From Micromonospora sp. CCTCC AA 2012012 (GTDB taxonomy: Bacteria > Actinomycetota > Actinomycetes > Mycobacteriales > Micromonosporaceae), in NCBI RefSeq assembly GCF_040499845.1, contig NZ_CP159342.1, positions 5,394,001-5,458,000 on the forward strand: a stretch of 64,000 nucleotides of DNA. The letters are read 5' to 3'. The notes beneath the pieces were generated by a model. The model saw nothing but the letters and a program-made list of their open reading frames with translations. It was not told where the DNA came from and ran no database searches. This document shows positions 16,178-24,413 of the stretch, in pieces. Position 1 is the stretch's first letter, and every line of letters begins with the position of its first letter. Position numbers and translations under genes: made by a program.

Positions 16178-17401
16178 TCACGAGCCCGCCCGTACGCCGG
16201 GGTGGAACTTCGGCACCCGCATGCTCACCCGCGTACCCGAACCGAGGCCTGTCTCGACGACCAGGCCGAACCGGTCGCCGAAGACCGACCGGAGCCGCTC
16301 GTCGACGTTCGAGAGGCCGACGTGCTGGCCCGGGTCCTCCGTCGGGTCGCTGCCGGCGCGGGCCAGCTCGGCGATCCCGGCGGTCAGCGTGGTCGGATCC
16401 ATCCCCACTCCGTCGTCCTCCACCGTGATGTGGCACTCGGCGCCCGCGTCCCGGGCCTCGATGCTCACCATGCCGGTGCCCGGCTTGCGGGACAACCCGT
16501 GCCGGACGGCGTTCTCCACCAGCGGCTGGAGGCAGAGGAACGGCAGGGTCACCGGCAGCACCTCCGGCGCGATCTGCAGGCGCACTTGGAGGCGGTCGCC
16601 GAAGCGGGCCCGTTCGATGGTCAGGTAGCGGTCGATCGAGCGCAGCTCCTCGGCGAGGGTGGTGAACTCGCCGTGCGACCGGAACGAGTAGCGGGTGAAC
16701 TCGGCGAACTCCAGGATCAGCTCCCGGGCCCGGTCCGGGTCGGTGCGGACGAACGAGCCGATCGCGGTCAGCGCGTTGTAGATGAAGTGCGGGCTGATCT
16801 GGGCGCGCAGCGCGCGTACCTCGGCCCGGGCCAGGCGCTCCCGGGACGAGTCCAGCTCGGCCAGGGCGAGCTGGTCACCGGCCCAGTGCGCGGTCTCCAG
16901 GGTGGCCTGCACCAGCCCGGGGGCGGGCGGTCCGTCGGCGATCGCCACCAGCGCCCCGACCACCCGGCCGTCGGCGCTGAGCGGGGCGACCACCGCGCCG
17001 CGTACCGGACAGTCCACCAGGTCGCACTGCAACTCCGACTCGCGCAGCACCGTCGACCGGCCCGCCGTGGCCGCCCGCCGGGCCGCCGCGAGCAGCTGGT
17101 CGCCGTGGTGCGCGCCGCGCCCGTCGAGGGCGAGCAGCGCCTCCCGGTCCGTCAGCGCCAGCCCGGCCGCACCCACCAGCGCCCGCAGATGGCGTACGGC
17201 CTTCGCCGCGCCCGCGCTGCTCAGGCCCGCCCGCAGCGGCTCGGCGGCCAGGCCGGCGGTGTGCAGCACCTCGTACGTGGCCCGCTGGGTGGCCGTGGCG
17301 ATGCCCCGTCGGGCGCGCAGCCGGACCACCGCCCAGAGCGCCGCGGCCAGCGCGGTGACCAGTGAGACGACGCCGGCACCGGCGGAGAGGTTGCCACCCA
17401 C
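16178..17401 (-). CDS. LytS-type sensor histidine kinase
   Basis: A 407-residue kinase. One N-terminal membrane helix is visible (residues about 10-27), then a GAF-like region (residues about 45-190). The His_kinase domain has the phospho-acceptor in ISPHFIYNALTAIGSF and the ATPase has PLVENAVRHGL and HVGLSNVDERL. The start is GTG 17401. It is paired with the LytTR regulator downstream. Only one membrane segment suggests a soluble or membrane-attached sensor. The ligand is unknown. Confidence 0.93.
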   Translation of the reverse strand: MGGNLSAGAGVVSLVTALAAALWAVVRLRARRGIATATQRATYEVLHTAGLAAEPLRAGLSSAGAAKAVRHLRALVGAAGLALTDREALLALDGRGAHHGDQLLAAARRAATAGRSTVLRESELQCDLVDCPVRGAVVAPLSADGRVVGALVAIADGPPAPGLVQATLETAHWAGDQLALAELDSSRERLARAEVRALRAQISPHFIYNALTAIGSFVRTDPDRARELILEFAEFTRYSFRSHGEFTTLAEELRSIDRYLTIERARFGDRLQVRLQIAPEVLPVTLPFLCLQPLVENAVRHGLSRKPGTGMVSIEARDAGAECHITVEDDGVGMDPTTLTAGIAELARAGSDPTEDPGQHVGLSNVDERLRSVFGDRFGLVVETGLGSGTRVSMRVPKFHPGVRAGS

Positions 17402-17434
17402 GCAGCGATCCTGACGGGTGGCGACCCGTCCGCG

Positions 17435-18997
17435 CTAGTACGCGCCCTTGCGGGCCAGCACCACGCCCACCGTGCGCCACAGGATGCTCAGGTCGTACGC
17501 CAGCGACCAGTTGTCGACGTAGTAGAGGTCGAGCCGGACCGCCTCGTCCCAGGACAGGTCGGACCGGCCGGAGACCTGCCACAGCCCGGTCATCCCCGGC
17601 CGGACCAGCAGCCGGCGACGTACGTCACCGAGGAAGTCGCCGTCGTCGGCGGGCAGCGGACGCGGCCCGACCAGCGACATCTCGCCCCAGAGCACGTTGA
17701 TCAGCTGCGGCAGCTCGTCCAGCGAGGAGGCGCGCAGGAAGCGGCCCACCGGGAAGACCCGGGGATCCTCCTTCATCTTGAACAGCATGCCGTCGGTCTC
17801 GTTCTGGTCGACCAGCCCGGCCAGCCGTTCCTCGGCGTCCACGTACATGGTGCGGAACTTCCAGACCCGGAAGGTCCGCCCCTCGTGGCCGACCCGGGGC
17901 TGGCGGAAGAAGACCGGCCCGGGGTCGGAGATCCGGATGGCGATGGCGATGGCGGCGAAGAGCGGCGCCAGCAGCAGCAGGCCCAGCCCGGCGGCGACCC
18001 GGTCCATCAGGTTCTTGACCAGCAGCGCCGGCCCGGAGAGGGTCGGCTCCTCGACGTACAGCAGCGGCAGGCCCTCGATGGGGCGGATGTGCACCCGGGG
18101 GCCGGCGATGTCGGTGAGCTGCGGGGCGACCACCAGGTCGACGCCGGAGCCCTCCAGCTGCCAGGCCAGCCGGCGCAGCTCGCCGGGCTCGGCGCTGGCC
18201 GAGCCGCAGACCGCGATGGTGTCCCCGCCGACCTCCCGGACCAGGGCCAGCACGTCCCGGCCGGCGTAGACCGGCACCGGAGTCTCGATGCCGCGCGCGG
18301 CGGCGTACCCGTCGGTGAGGTGGATGGCGACCGGGACGAGGCCCGCGCCGGTGTTACGGGTGACCGCGGTGTAGACCTCCAGCGCCTCCGGCAGGGTGCC
18401 CACCAGCACCATCCGGTGGCCGGCCTGACCCACCTTGCGGCGCACCAGGTGCAGCAGGAAACGGGCCATGAACCGCCCGAAGAGGATCAGCAGCAGCGTC
18501 CCGAGCAGCGCGAAGCCCACCGTCCACCGGGACAGCTCGGTCTTGGTGGCGAAGGCGATGAAGGAGACGGTCGCGGCGACCGCCACCCCACCCCGGACGA
18601 CCCGCTTGAACTCGTCCGGGCCGAGGCCCAGATAGCGCCGGTCGTACGCCCGGTTGCCCCATAGGATGATCAACCAGCCGAGCGGCAGCAGCAGGAAGGA
18701 CACGGTGTGGAACCAGGTCGGGTCCTCCTTGGTGCCGGAGAAGCCCGAGGCGGCCTGGTCGAAGGTCTGTACCGCGATCCAACTGGCCAGGGCGGCGGCG
18801 CCGAAGTCGACGACCAGGAGCAGCAGGATGTAGGGACGGTGCCAGCGCGACACCCGTCGACGGGCGCGGGCCCACGCCGACCGAGGTACGCCGTTGTGCG
18901 ACGGCGGCGTCGGCGGCTGGATCTCGAAGCTGTCGACGTGCCGCACGCTCTTGCTCCGGCCTGTGTTGGTTACCGGGCGCTGGAGGCTTGTCGTCAC
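17435..18997 (-). CDS. exopolysaccharide sugar-phosphate (polyprenyl glycosylphosphotransferase) initiating enzyme
   Basis: A 520-residue WcaJ/WbaP-type membrane enzyme that moves a sugar phosphate from a UDP-sugar to undecaprenyl phosphate, the first step of Wzy-dependent polymers. Four N-terminal helices are followed by a soluble CoA-binding-like region, a fifth helix and the catalytic domain with KFRTM, LSLVGPRPLP and LLVRPGMTGLWQVSGRS. The start is GTG 18997. A strong -10 (TATAGT, 19180-19185) predicts a leader of about 175 bases with a stable hairpin. It opens the polysaccharide locus. Confidence 0.95.
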   Translation of the reverse strand: MTTSLQRPVTNTGRSKSVRHVDSFEIQPPTPPSHNGVPRSAWARARRRVSRWHRPYILLLLVVDFGAAALASWIAVQTFDQAASGFSGTKEDPTWFHTVSFLLLPLGWLIILWGNRAYDRRYLGLGPDEFKRVVRGGVAVAATVSFIAFATKTELSRWTVGFALLGTLLLILFGRFMARFLLHLVRRKVGQAGHRMVLVGTLPEALEVYTAVTRNTGAGLVPVAIHLTDGYAAARGIETPVPVYAGRDVLALVREVGGDTIAVCGSASAEPGELRRLAWQLEGSGVDLVVAPQLTDIAGPRVHIRPIEGLPLLYVEEPTLSGPALLVKNLMDRVAAGLGLLLLAPLFAAIAIAIRISDPGPVFFRQPRVGHEGRTFRVWKFRTMYVDAEERLAGLVDQNETDGMLFKMKEDPRVFPVGRFLRASSLDELPQLINVLWGEMSLVGPRPLPADDGDFLGDVRRRLLVRPGMTGLWQVSGRSDLSWDEAVRLDLYYVDNWSLAYDLSILWRTVGVVLARKGAY

Positions 18998-19023
18998 CTC
19001 AACCCATGTCCTCCCGCATGACT

Positions 19024-19051
19024 CGGGCCGCTCACTCGCAGTGAGGGCCCG
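19024..19051 (-). promoter_or_regulatory. leader hairpin before the initiating transferase
   Basis: CGGGCC+CTCACT (19024-19036) pairs with AGTGAG+GGCCCG (19040-19051) with one bulged G, a 12-bp stem about 27 bases before the GTG at 18997. It lies in the predicted leader. It could be an attenuator or translation control; no known riboswitch is recognised. Confidence 0.4.
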
Positions 19052-19179
19052 GGTCGCCCACCGTCCCAGTCTCCCACGCAGGTTCCGAACCGGGCGTTGT
19101 CCCGGGGGACAGCACCGTGCGTCGTCGCCTGCGAGGATCTGGCCGGCTCCGGATCGGTTGTGAAGCCGGGGACCGAGCC

Positions 19180-19185
19180 ACTATA
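19180..19185 (-). promoter_or_regulatory. -10 hexamer TATAGT
   Basis: TATAGT on the minus strand is the only near-consensus -10 in the 277-base gap between the Fpg gene and the transferase gene. No clear -35 is visible. The predicted leader is about 175 bases. Confidence 0.4.
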
Positions 19186-19274
19186 CCGATGGATGGCGGC
19201 CCCGGTAGAGCCGTGGACTGGGAGCTTCGGCGATCGCGGGACGATTCCTCTCCGTAACCAGACCGTGTTGTTAC

Positions 19275-20135
19275 TCACCGTACGAGTCGGGACAACCGAC
19301 GGTCAGCGAGGGGCTTCCCGCCGGTCTGGCAGGTGGGGCAGTACTGGAGGCTGGAGTCGGCGAACGAGACCTCCCGCACCGAGTCGCCGCAGACCGGACA
19401 GGGCAGCCCGGTCCGGGCGTGCACCTTCAACCCCGACCGCTTCTCCCCCTTCAGCTCCGCGGCCCGCTGGCCGGCCGAGCGGCGCACCGCGTCGCCGAGC
19501 ACCGCGCGGGTCGCCGCGTGCAGGGTGGCGAGCTGGTCGTCGGTGAGCCGGTCGGTGAGCGCGAACGGCGAGAGCTTCGCCGCGTGCAGGATCTCGTCCG
19601 AGTACGCGTTGCCGATCCCGGCGAGCACCGCCTGATCGGTCAGCACCCCCTTGACCTGCCCCCGCCGGCTGCGCAGCCGCTCGGCGAAGGTGGCCAGGTC
19701 GGCACCGAGCGCGTCCGGGCCCAGCTTGGCGACCCCGGGCACCTGCGCCGGGTCGGTCACCAGATAGGCGGCGAGCTTCTTCTGGGTGCCGGCCTCGGTC
19801 AGGTCGAACCCGGAGCCGTCGTCGAGGCGTACCCGCAGGGCGATCGGGCCCTTGCCGGGGCGCAGCGGCACCGTGGACGGGAACGCCTCCCGGTAGTGCA
19901 GCCAGCCCGCCCGGGCCAGGTGGACCACCAGGTGCAGGCCGCCGTCGAAGACCACGTCGAGGAACTTGCCGTGCCGGCCCGCGTCGACCACCGGCCGACC
20001 CGCGACCGCGCTCGGCGGCGGATCGTACGTCTTCAGGGCGTTGATCGAGGCGACCTCGACCCGGTCGACCCGCCGCCCCACGGCGCGCTCCCGCAGATAG
20101 CCGGCGAGCGCTTCCACCTCCGGTAGCTCAGGCAT
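19275..20135 (-). CDS. Fpg/Nei family DNA glycosylase
   Basis: A 286-residue DNA-repair glycosylase. The mature N-terminus PELPEVEAL provides the catalytic Pro and Glu. A helix-two-turns-helix region (GIGNAYSDEIL) lies near the middle and a C4 zinc finger (CPVCG and CPTC) near the end. The ATG at 20135 is required because the catalytic Pro must follow Met; the longer frame to 20210 would be wrong. It probably removes oxidised bases (8-oxoguanine or pyrimidines). It is unrelated to the polysaccharide genes around it. Confidence 0.95.
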   Translation of the reverse strand: MPELPEVEALAGYLRERAVGRRVDRVEVASINALKTYDPPPSAVAGRPVVDAGRHGKFLDVVFDGGLHLVVHLARAGWLHYREAFPSTVPLRPGKGPIALRVRLDDGSGFDLTEAGTQKKLAAYLVTDPAQVPGVAKLGPDALGADLATFAERLRSRRGQVKGVLTDQAVLAGIGNAYSDEILHAAKLSPFALTDRLTDDQLATLHAATRAVLGDAVRRSAGQRAAELKGEKRSGLKVHARTGLPCPVCGDSVREVSFADSSLQYCPTCQTGGKPLADRRLSRLVR

Positions 20136-20159
20136 CACACAACGGTAGCCTTCTTTCCG

Positions 20160-20207
20160 GTGAGCGCGAGGAATGAGCTTGCGAGTCCCGCAGTCGCGAA
20201 CGAAAGG
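20160..20207 (+). repeat. junction repeat, copy A
   Basis: A 48-base copy of a repeat that recurs at 40616 and 42236 (core TTGCGAG-CCCGCAGTCGCGAAC). It lies between the Fpg gene and the GT4 gene and ends in AAAGG, which can serve as the ribosome site for the GTG at 20216. Confidence 0.7.
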
Positions 20208-20215
20208 CAAGCTCC

Positions 20216-21490
20216 GTGAGAATCGTGGTGGCGCACAACCGGTACCGGGAAGCCCAGCCGTCCGGCGAGAACACCATCGTCGACGCGGAGATCGAACAGC
20301 TCACCGCCGCCGGTGTGGAGGTGCTGCCGTTCCTGCGCAGCTCCGACGAGATCCCGTCGATGTCGAAGGCCGCGAAGGCACTGCTGCCGATCTCGCCGAT
20401 CTGGGCGCCGAAGGCTCAGCAGGAACTCAGCGACCTGCTCGCCCGGCACCGGCCGGACGTGCTGCACCTGCACAACCCGTACCCCCTGCTCTCGCCCTGG
20501 GTGGTGCGGACCGCGCACCGGCACGGCGTGCCGGTGGTGCAGACGGTGCACAACTACCGGCAGGTCTGCTCCTCCGGGCTCTATTTCCGGGACGGGGTGA
20601 TCTGTCAGGACTGCCGGGGGCGGGCGCTGGGCGTGCCGGCGATCGTGCACCGCTGCTACCGGGGCTCCCGGGCGCAGAGCGCGCTGATGGCCACCACGCT
20701 CGCGGTGCACCGGCCGACCTGGAAGTCCGTCGACCGGTTCATCGCGCTCACCTCGGCCGTCGCCGACCACCTGCGGGACTACGGCATCCCGGACGAGCGG
20801 ATCGTGGTCAAGCCGAACGCGATCCCCGACCCGGGCTCCCCCGCGCCGCTCGGCGAGGGCTTTCTCTTCCTCGGCCGGCTCTCCCCGGAGAAGGGCCTGG
20901 ACCTGCTGCTGGAGGCGTGGCGTCGGCACCCGGACGGCGCGCTCGGCCCGCTGCGGATCGCCGGTGACGGGGAGCTGCGGCCACTGGTCGAGGCGGCCGC
21001 CGCGGAACGGGCCGACGTGACGTTCCTGGGCCCGCTCGACCGCGCCGGGGTACGCGCCGCGCTGGACGCCAGCGCCGTGGTGCTGGCCACCTCCACCTGG
21101 CACGACGTGCTGCCGACCGTGATCATCGAGGCGCTGGCGAGCGGCCGGCCGGTGCTCGGCACCGCGCTCGGCGGCATCCCGTACCTGGTCGGCGCGGACG
21201 GCCCCCGCGAACCGGTCGGCACCGGTCCGGCCGCCGCCCACTCCGCCGTCGCGGGTTCCGGTGCCGCGCCGACCCCGCTGCCGGCCGGTACCACGCCGGG
21301 CGAGGCCGGCTGGGTCGTCGCCCCGGAGCCGGCCGCGCTGGCCGCCGCGCTGCCGGCGGCCCGGGCCGGTGCCGCCGCGTCGGCCTCCGCCGCGCGGGCC
21401 CGCTACGAGCGCACCTTCCACCCCGACGTGGTCACCAAGCGCCTCATCGACATCTACGCCGACGTGGCGCGGCAGGCGACCGCTCGCTGA
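20216..21490 (+). CDS. GT4-family glycosyltransferase
   Basis: A 424-residue glycosyltransferase with the GT4 two-domain plan. The N-terminal domain starts MRIVVAHNRYREAQPSGENT and has HLHNPYPLLSP. The C-terminal domain has FLFLGRLSPEKGLDLLLEAW and VVLATSTWHDVLPTVIIEAL, including the conserved E-x7-E region. An Ala/Pro/Gly-rich insert lies at about residues 340-375. The GTG at 20216 starts 8 bases after AAAGG in the junction repeat. It probably adds a sugar to the lipid-linked repeat unit on the cytoplasmic side. Confidence 0.93.
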   Translation: MRIVVAHNRYREAQPSGENTIVDAEIEQLTAAGVEVLPFLRSSDEIPSMSKAAKALLPISPIWAPKAQQELSDLLARHRPDVLHLHNPYPLLSPWVVRTAHRHGVPVVQTVHNYRQVCSSGLYFRDGVICQDCRGRALGVPAIVHRCYRGSRAQSALMATTLAVHRPTWKSVDRFIALTSAVADHLRDYGIPDERIVVKPNAIPDPGSPAPLGEGFLFLGRLSPEKGLDLLLEAWRRHPDGALGPLRIAGDGELRPLVEAAAAERADVTFLGPLDRAGVRAALDASAVVLATSTWHDVLPTVIIEALASGRPVLGTALGGIPYLVGADGPREPVGTGPAAAHSAVAGSGAAPTPLPAGTTPGEAGWVVAPEPAALAAALPAARAGAAASASAARARYERTFHPDVVTKRLIDIYADVARQATAR

Positions 21491-21498
21491 CCTCCCGT

Positions 21499-21568
21499 CC
21501 GGCGTGTCGTCGGGCCCCTCTCGCCCGGCGTGTCGTCGGGCCCTCCCATCCGGCGTGTCGTCGGCCCG
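21499..21568. repeat. three tandem 26-base repeats
   Basis: CCGGCGTGTCGTCGGGCCC begins at 21499 and 21525, and a slightly shorter form at 21550, directly after the GT4 stop codon. It contains no gene. Confidence 0.6.
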
Positions 21569-21588
21569 GAAGGAACCCTGCTCCCCGC

Positions 21589-21657
21589 CTTTGCTCTGCT
21601 GCAGCGGACGCAACAGCAGGACCCGTCGAGTGTTGCGTCCGCTGCAGCAGAGCAAAG
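21589..21657. repeat. perfect 27-base inverted repeat with 15-base loop
   Basis: 21589-21615 pairs perfectly with 21631-21657. The arms begin CTTTGCTCTGCTGCAGCGG. The stem is unusually long. It follows the GT4 gene and faces the end of the CDP-alcohol transferase gene, so it may terminate both; it may also be a dispersed palindromic element. Confidence 0.65.
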
Positions 21658-21682
21658 GGAGCGGGCAGGGGTGCCGTGCCGC

Positions 21683-21738
21683 CGACGCGGCTCGCCCGAC
21701 GCGGCTCGCCCGACGCGGCTCGCCCCACGCGGCTCGCC
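21683..21738. repeat. four tandem 14-base repeats
   Basis: CGACGCGGCTCGCC is repeated at 21683, 21697, 21711 and, with one change, 21725. With the neighbouring 18-base repeats it fills a non-coding gap of about 360 bases (21491-21848) that holds no gene. Confidence 0.65.
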
Positions 21739-21739
21739 C

Positions 21740-21793
21740 GACGCGGCCGAACTCCGGGACGCGGCCGAACTCGGGGACGCGGCCGAACTCGGG
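21740..21793. repeat. three tandem 18-base repeats
   Basis: GACGCGGCCGAACTCSGG occurs at 21740, 21758 and 21776 with one variable base. It abuts the 14-base repeats and shares the GACGCGG core, suggesting a common origin by slippage. Confidence 0.65.
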
Positions 21794-21848
21794 GGCGCGG
21801 GGGAACGACCGGGTGCCGCCGCCCGGCGGGACGCCGTCGGCGTGCGGA

Positions 21849-22571
21849 TCAGCGCAGCGAGGCGCGGGCGGAGAAGGCGATGCTGGCCAGCAGGAAGCCG
21901 CCGTTGACGACGGTGAAGGCGACGATCACCCAGACCGTCAGCGCGGGCGCGAAGATCAGCACCAGGCCGGCCAGGAAGATGACCGCGCCATAGTCGCGGA
22001 CCAGCTTCACCAGGCGTACGGGCAGGGAGGTCGAGGTGACCATGCTGGCCGCGTTGGGGCCGGCCTGCATCACCGAGGTGACCAGGTTGACCATCCAGGT
22101 GCCGGCGAAGACCGCCACCAGCCAGGTCGGCGTCGACGGACGCTGCGCCACGGCGGTCGCCCCGAGGGCGGTGACCAGGGCGATCTGGGCGGCCACGTCA
22201 CAGAGCACGTCGACCCGCGCACCGGCCGGGCTGCCCTGACCGGTCACCCGGGCGAGCTGCCCGTCGGCGCAGTCCAGGGCGTACGCGACCTGCCAGCCGA
22301 CCAGCGCGACCAGCCCGACCACCCAGGCCGGGACGGAACCGGCGGCGACCTCGGGGGCGAGCGCGACCACGGTGACCGAGGCGGCCAGGCCGAGCAGCAG
22401 GTTGGTGATGGTCAGCGCGGTCGGGCGCAGCCCGAGCCGCTGGGCGACCAGCGCGAAGACCGCGCCCAGCCACTGGCTGACCGACTCGCTGAACAGGCCG
22501 CCGCCCCGGTTCACCCGGTGGAAGTCGGTGACGGTGGGGCGGGACGGCTCAGCCAAGGTCGCGGAGTGCAC
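21849..22571 (-). CDS. CDP-alcohol phosphatidyltransferase family protein
   Basis: A 240-residue membrane enzyme with the full CDP-alcohol motif: DCADGQLARVTG, then GARVDVLCD, giving the four Asp residues that hold two metal ions. About six hydrophobic helices are visible. It displaces CMP from a CDP-alcohol with an acceptor alcohol. The start is GTG 22571, overlapping the next gene upstream by 23 bases. With the dehydrogenase and cytidylyltransferase genes upstream it forms a three-enzyme cassette. The acceptor is unknown and may be a lipid or a polymer sugar. Confidence 0.92.
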   Translation of the reverse strand: MHSATLAEPSRPTVTDFHRVNRGGGLFSESVSQWLGAVFALVAQRLGLRPTALTITNLLLGLAASVTVVALAPEVAAGSVPAWVVGLVALVGWQVAYALDCADGQLARVTGQGSPAGARVDVLCDVAAQIALVTALGATAVAQRPSTPTWLVAVFAGTWMVNLVTSVMQAGPNAASMVTSTSLPVRLVKLVRDYGAVIFLAGLVLIFAPALTVWVIVAFTVVNGGFLLASIAFSARASLR

Positions 22572-23613
22572 CGGCGTAGTCTGCCAGCCGCTCCCGCGTC
22601 TCGGTAGGCGACATCGCCAGGTGCTCCAGGATGGTGTAGCGGTCCGGGCGGGTCGCCGGGGCGAACTGCACCGCCTCGACGAACTGGTCGTCGGTCAGTC
22701 CTACGTCGGCAGGGAGCCGGGGCAGCTGGTGCCGGGACAGGCAGGCCGACATCTCGGCGAAGCGGCGGTCGTCGCCCCGCAGGAACGTGCAGAAGAGCGC
22801 CCCCAGCCCGGCCAGCTCACCGTGCGAGGCGGTGCCGGGGAAGAGCGCGTCGATCGCGTGCATGATCTCGTGGCAGCCGCCGCTGGACGGGCGGCTCGTG
22901 CCGCAGACCGCCATCGCCAGGCCGCTGGAGATCAACGCCTCGGCGAGCACGGTGACGAACGCGTCGTCGGTCATGTCGCCCCGGTGCGCCAGCACCGCCT
23001 CCGCGCCCATCCGGGCCAGCGAGGCGGCCAGGCCGTCGACCGGCTCGCCGCGTACCTGCCGGGCCAGCTCCCAGTCGGCCAGCGCGCTGATGTTGCTCAC
23101 CACGTCGCCGATGCCCGCCCGGTTGTGCCGCTCCGGGCCGGCCTCCACGAAGTCCAGATCCACGATCACCGCGATCGGGATGTGCACCCCGTACGAGCCC
23201 TTGATCCCGTCGGTGATCAGGCTCGCCACCGGGGAGGCGATGCCGTCGTTCGCCAGGCTCGTCGCCACGGTCACCATCGGTAGGCCGCGCCGGGTGGCGG
23301 CGTACTTCGCCACGTCGATGGTCTTGCCGCCGCCGATCCCCACCACCGCGTCGTACGAGCGGGCGCGCAGCTTCGCGCCCAGGTCGTCGGCGGCGTCCAG
23401 CGAGCCGCCGGCCACGGTGAACACGTCCGCCGAACGCAACGACGGCCGGATCAGCTCGGCGATCTGCTCGCCCTGCCCGGGGCCGACCACCACCGCCACG
23501 TCGCCGCCGGACGAGATCCGCCCGTCGACCAGGATCGCGGCCAGATCCGCCACCGCACCCCGCCGCACGTCGATGTGCAGCGGGGTGAGGATCGTCCGGG
23601 CTAGTAGCGGCAC
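22549..23613 (-). CDS. glycerol-1-phosphate dehydrogenase-like iron/zinc alcohol dehydrogenase
   Basis: A 354-residue enzyme of the G1PDH/EgsA (AraM) branch of iron-containing alcohol dehydrogenases. It has the NAD site GIGGGKTIDVAKYAA and metal ligands Asp in GIGDVVSN, His in GGCHEIMHAID and His in GTASHGELAGLG. Such enzymes reduce dihydroxyacetone phosphate to sn-glycerol-1-phosphate; related substrates are possible. The GTG at 23613 overlaps the cytidylyltransferase stop by 13 bases, and its end overlaps the CDP-alcohol transferase start. It supplies the alcohol phosphate of the cassette. Confidence 0.88.
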   Translation of the reverse strand: MPLLARTILTPLHIDVRRGAVADLAAILVDGRISSGGDVAVVVGPGQGEQIAELIRPSLRSADVFTVAGGSLDAADDLGAKLRARSYDAVVGIGGGKTIDVAKYAATRRGLPMVTVATSLANDGIASPVASLITDGIKGSYGVHIPIAVIVDLDFVEAGPERHNRAGIGDVVSNISALADWELARQVRGEPVDGLAASLARMGAEAVLAHRGDMTDDAFVTVLAEALISSGLAMAVCGTSRPSSGGCHEIMHAIDALFPGTASHGELAGLGALFCTFLRGDDRRFAEMSACLSRHQLPRLPADVGLTDDQFVEAVQFAPATRPDRYTILEHLAMSPTETRERLADYAGALRDLG

Positions 23614-24332
23614 GCGATCTCCCGCGCCCGGGCCAGGTCGGCATGGTTGTCGACCTCGACCCAGGACACGTCACCGATCGGCGCCGCCCGCACCTCGCCG
23701 CCCCGCTCCGCGAACTCCTGGTAGCCGTCCTCGTAGTAGAGGTTCGGGTCGCGCCGCCAGGTCGCCTCCAGGGCGTCGGCCAGCGCACCGGCCACCTGCG
23801 GCTCGATCAGCGTCGCGCCGATGTACTCCCCGTACGCCTCGCCCGGGTCCATCAGCTTGGTGATCCGGGTGAGCTGACCGGCCGCGTCGAAGGTGGTCTT
23901 CATCTCCTCCTCGGCCAGCTCCTTGATGGTGTCGACGGCCAGCAGGATGCCCGGACCACGCTCGGCCAGCAGGGTCTTCTCCACGCTCACCGGGTGCACC
24001 GTGTCGCCGTTGACCAGCAGCACGCCCCGGGCGAAGTGCTCCCGGGCCAGCCAGAGCGAGTAGGCGTTGTTCCACTCCTCGGCCTTGTCGTTGTGCACCA
24101 GCGTGATGGTCACGCCGTACTTCTCCTCCAGGGCGGCCTGCCGCGCGACCACCGCGTCCGCCGCGTAGCCGACCACGATCACCACCTCGGTCAGCCCGAC
24201 CTCGGCGAGGTTGCGCAGCGCGATGTCCAGGATGGTGATCTCACCGTCCACCGGCACCAACGCCTTGGGCAGGGTGTCGGTGTACGGGCGCAGTCGGCGC
24301 CCCGCACCGGCCGCGAGCACCATCCCGATCAT
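23601..24332 (-). CDS. cytidylyltransferase-like nucleotidyltransferase (phosphocholine cytidylyltransferase family)
   Basis: A 243-residue NTP transferase. The N-terminus MIGMVLAAGAGRRLRPYTDT holds the nucleotide-binding GxGxRLxP and KALVPVDG follows. NGDT provides the metal-binding Asp. It resembles the bacterial phosphocholine/alcohol-phosphate cytidylyltransferases. The ATG at 24332 is preferred over an upstream frame to 24389. It is the first gene of a cassette of three overlapping genes and probably makes a CDP-alcohol. The specific alcohol, glycerol-like or choline-like, cannot be told. Confidence 0.85.
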   Translation of the reverse strand: MIGMVLAAGAGRRLRPYTDTLPKALVPVDGEITILDIALRNLAEVGLTEVVIVVGYAADAVVARQAALEEKYGVTITLVHNDKAEEWNNAYSLWLAREHFARGVLLVNGDTVHPVSVEKTLLAERGPGILLAVDTIKELAEEEMKTTFDAAGQLTRITKLMDPGEAYGEYIGATLIEPQVAGALADALEATWRRDPNLYYEDGYQEFAERGGEVRAAPIGDVSWVEVDNHADLARAREIACRY

Positions 24333-24413
24333 GCCGGCACCTTCCTCAGTACGACTCCTCGTCACCGGTGGAGGATAGCGCCGCAGCACCGCCGGGCCGC
24401 CGCCAACCGTGCC

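Noticed and set aside
20135..21655. A 506-residue minus-strand frame opposite the GT4 gene, starting in the 27-base inverted repeat
   Set aside because: The plus-strand GT4 has all family motifs; the antisense frame has none.
21683..21793. A possible CRISPR array
   Set aside because: The 14- and 18-base units are directly adjacent with no unique spacers and no cas genes nearby.
22549..23613. Evidence for archaeal-type membrane lipids
   Set aside because: A G1P-dehydrogenase-like enzyme alone does not show this; no geranylgeranyl-glyceryl phosphate synthase is present, and a polymer-decoration role fits the neighbours better.
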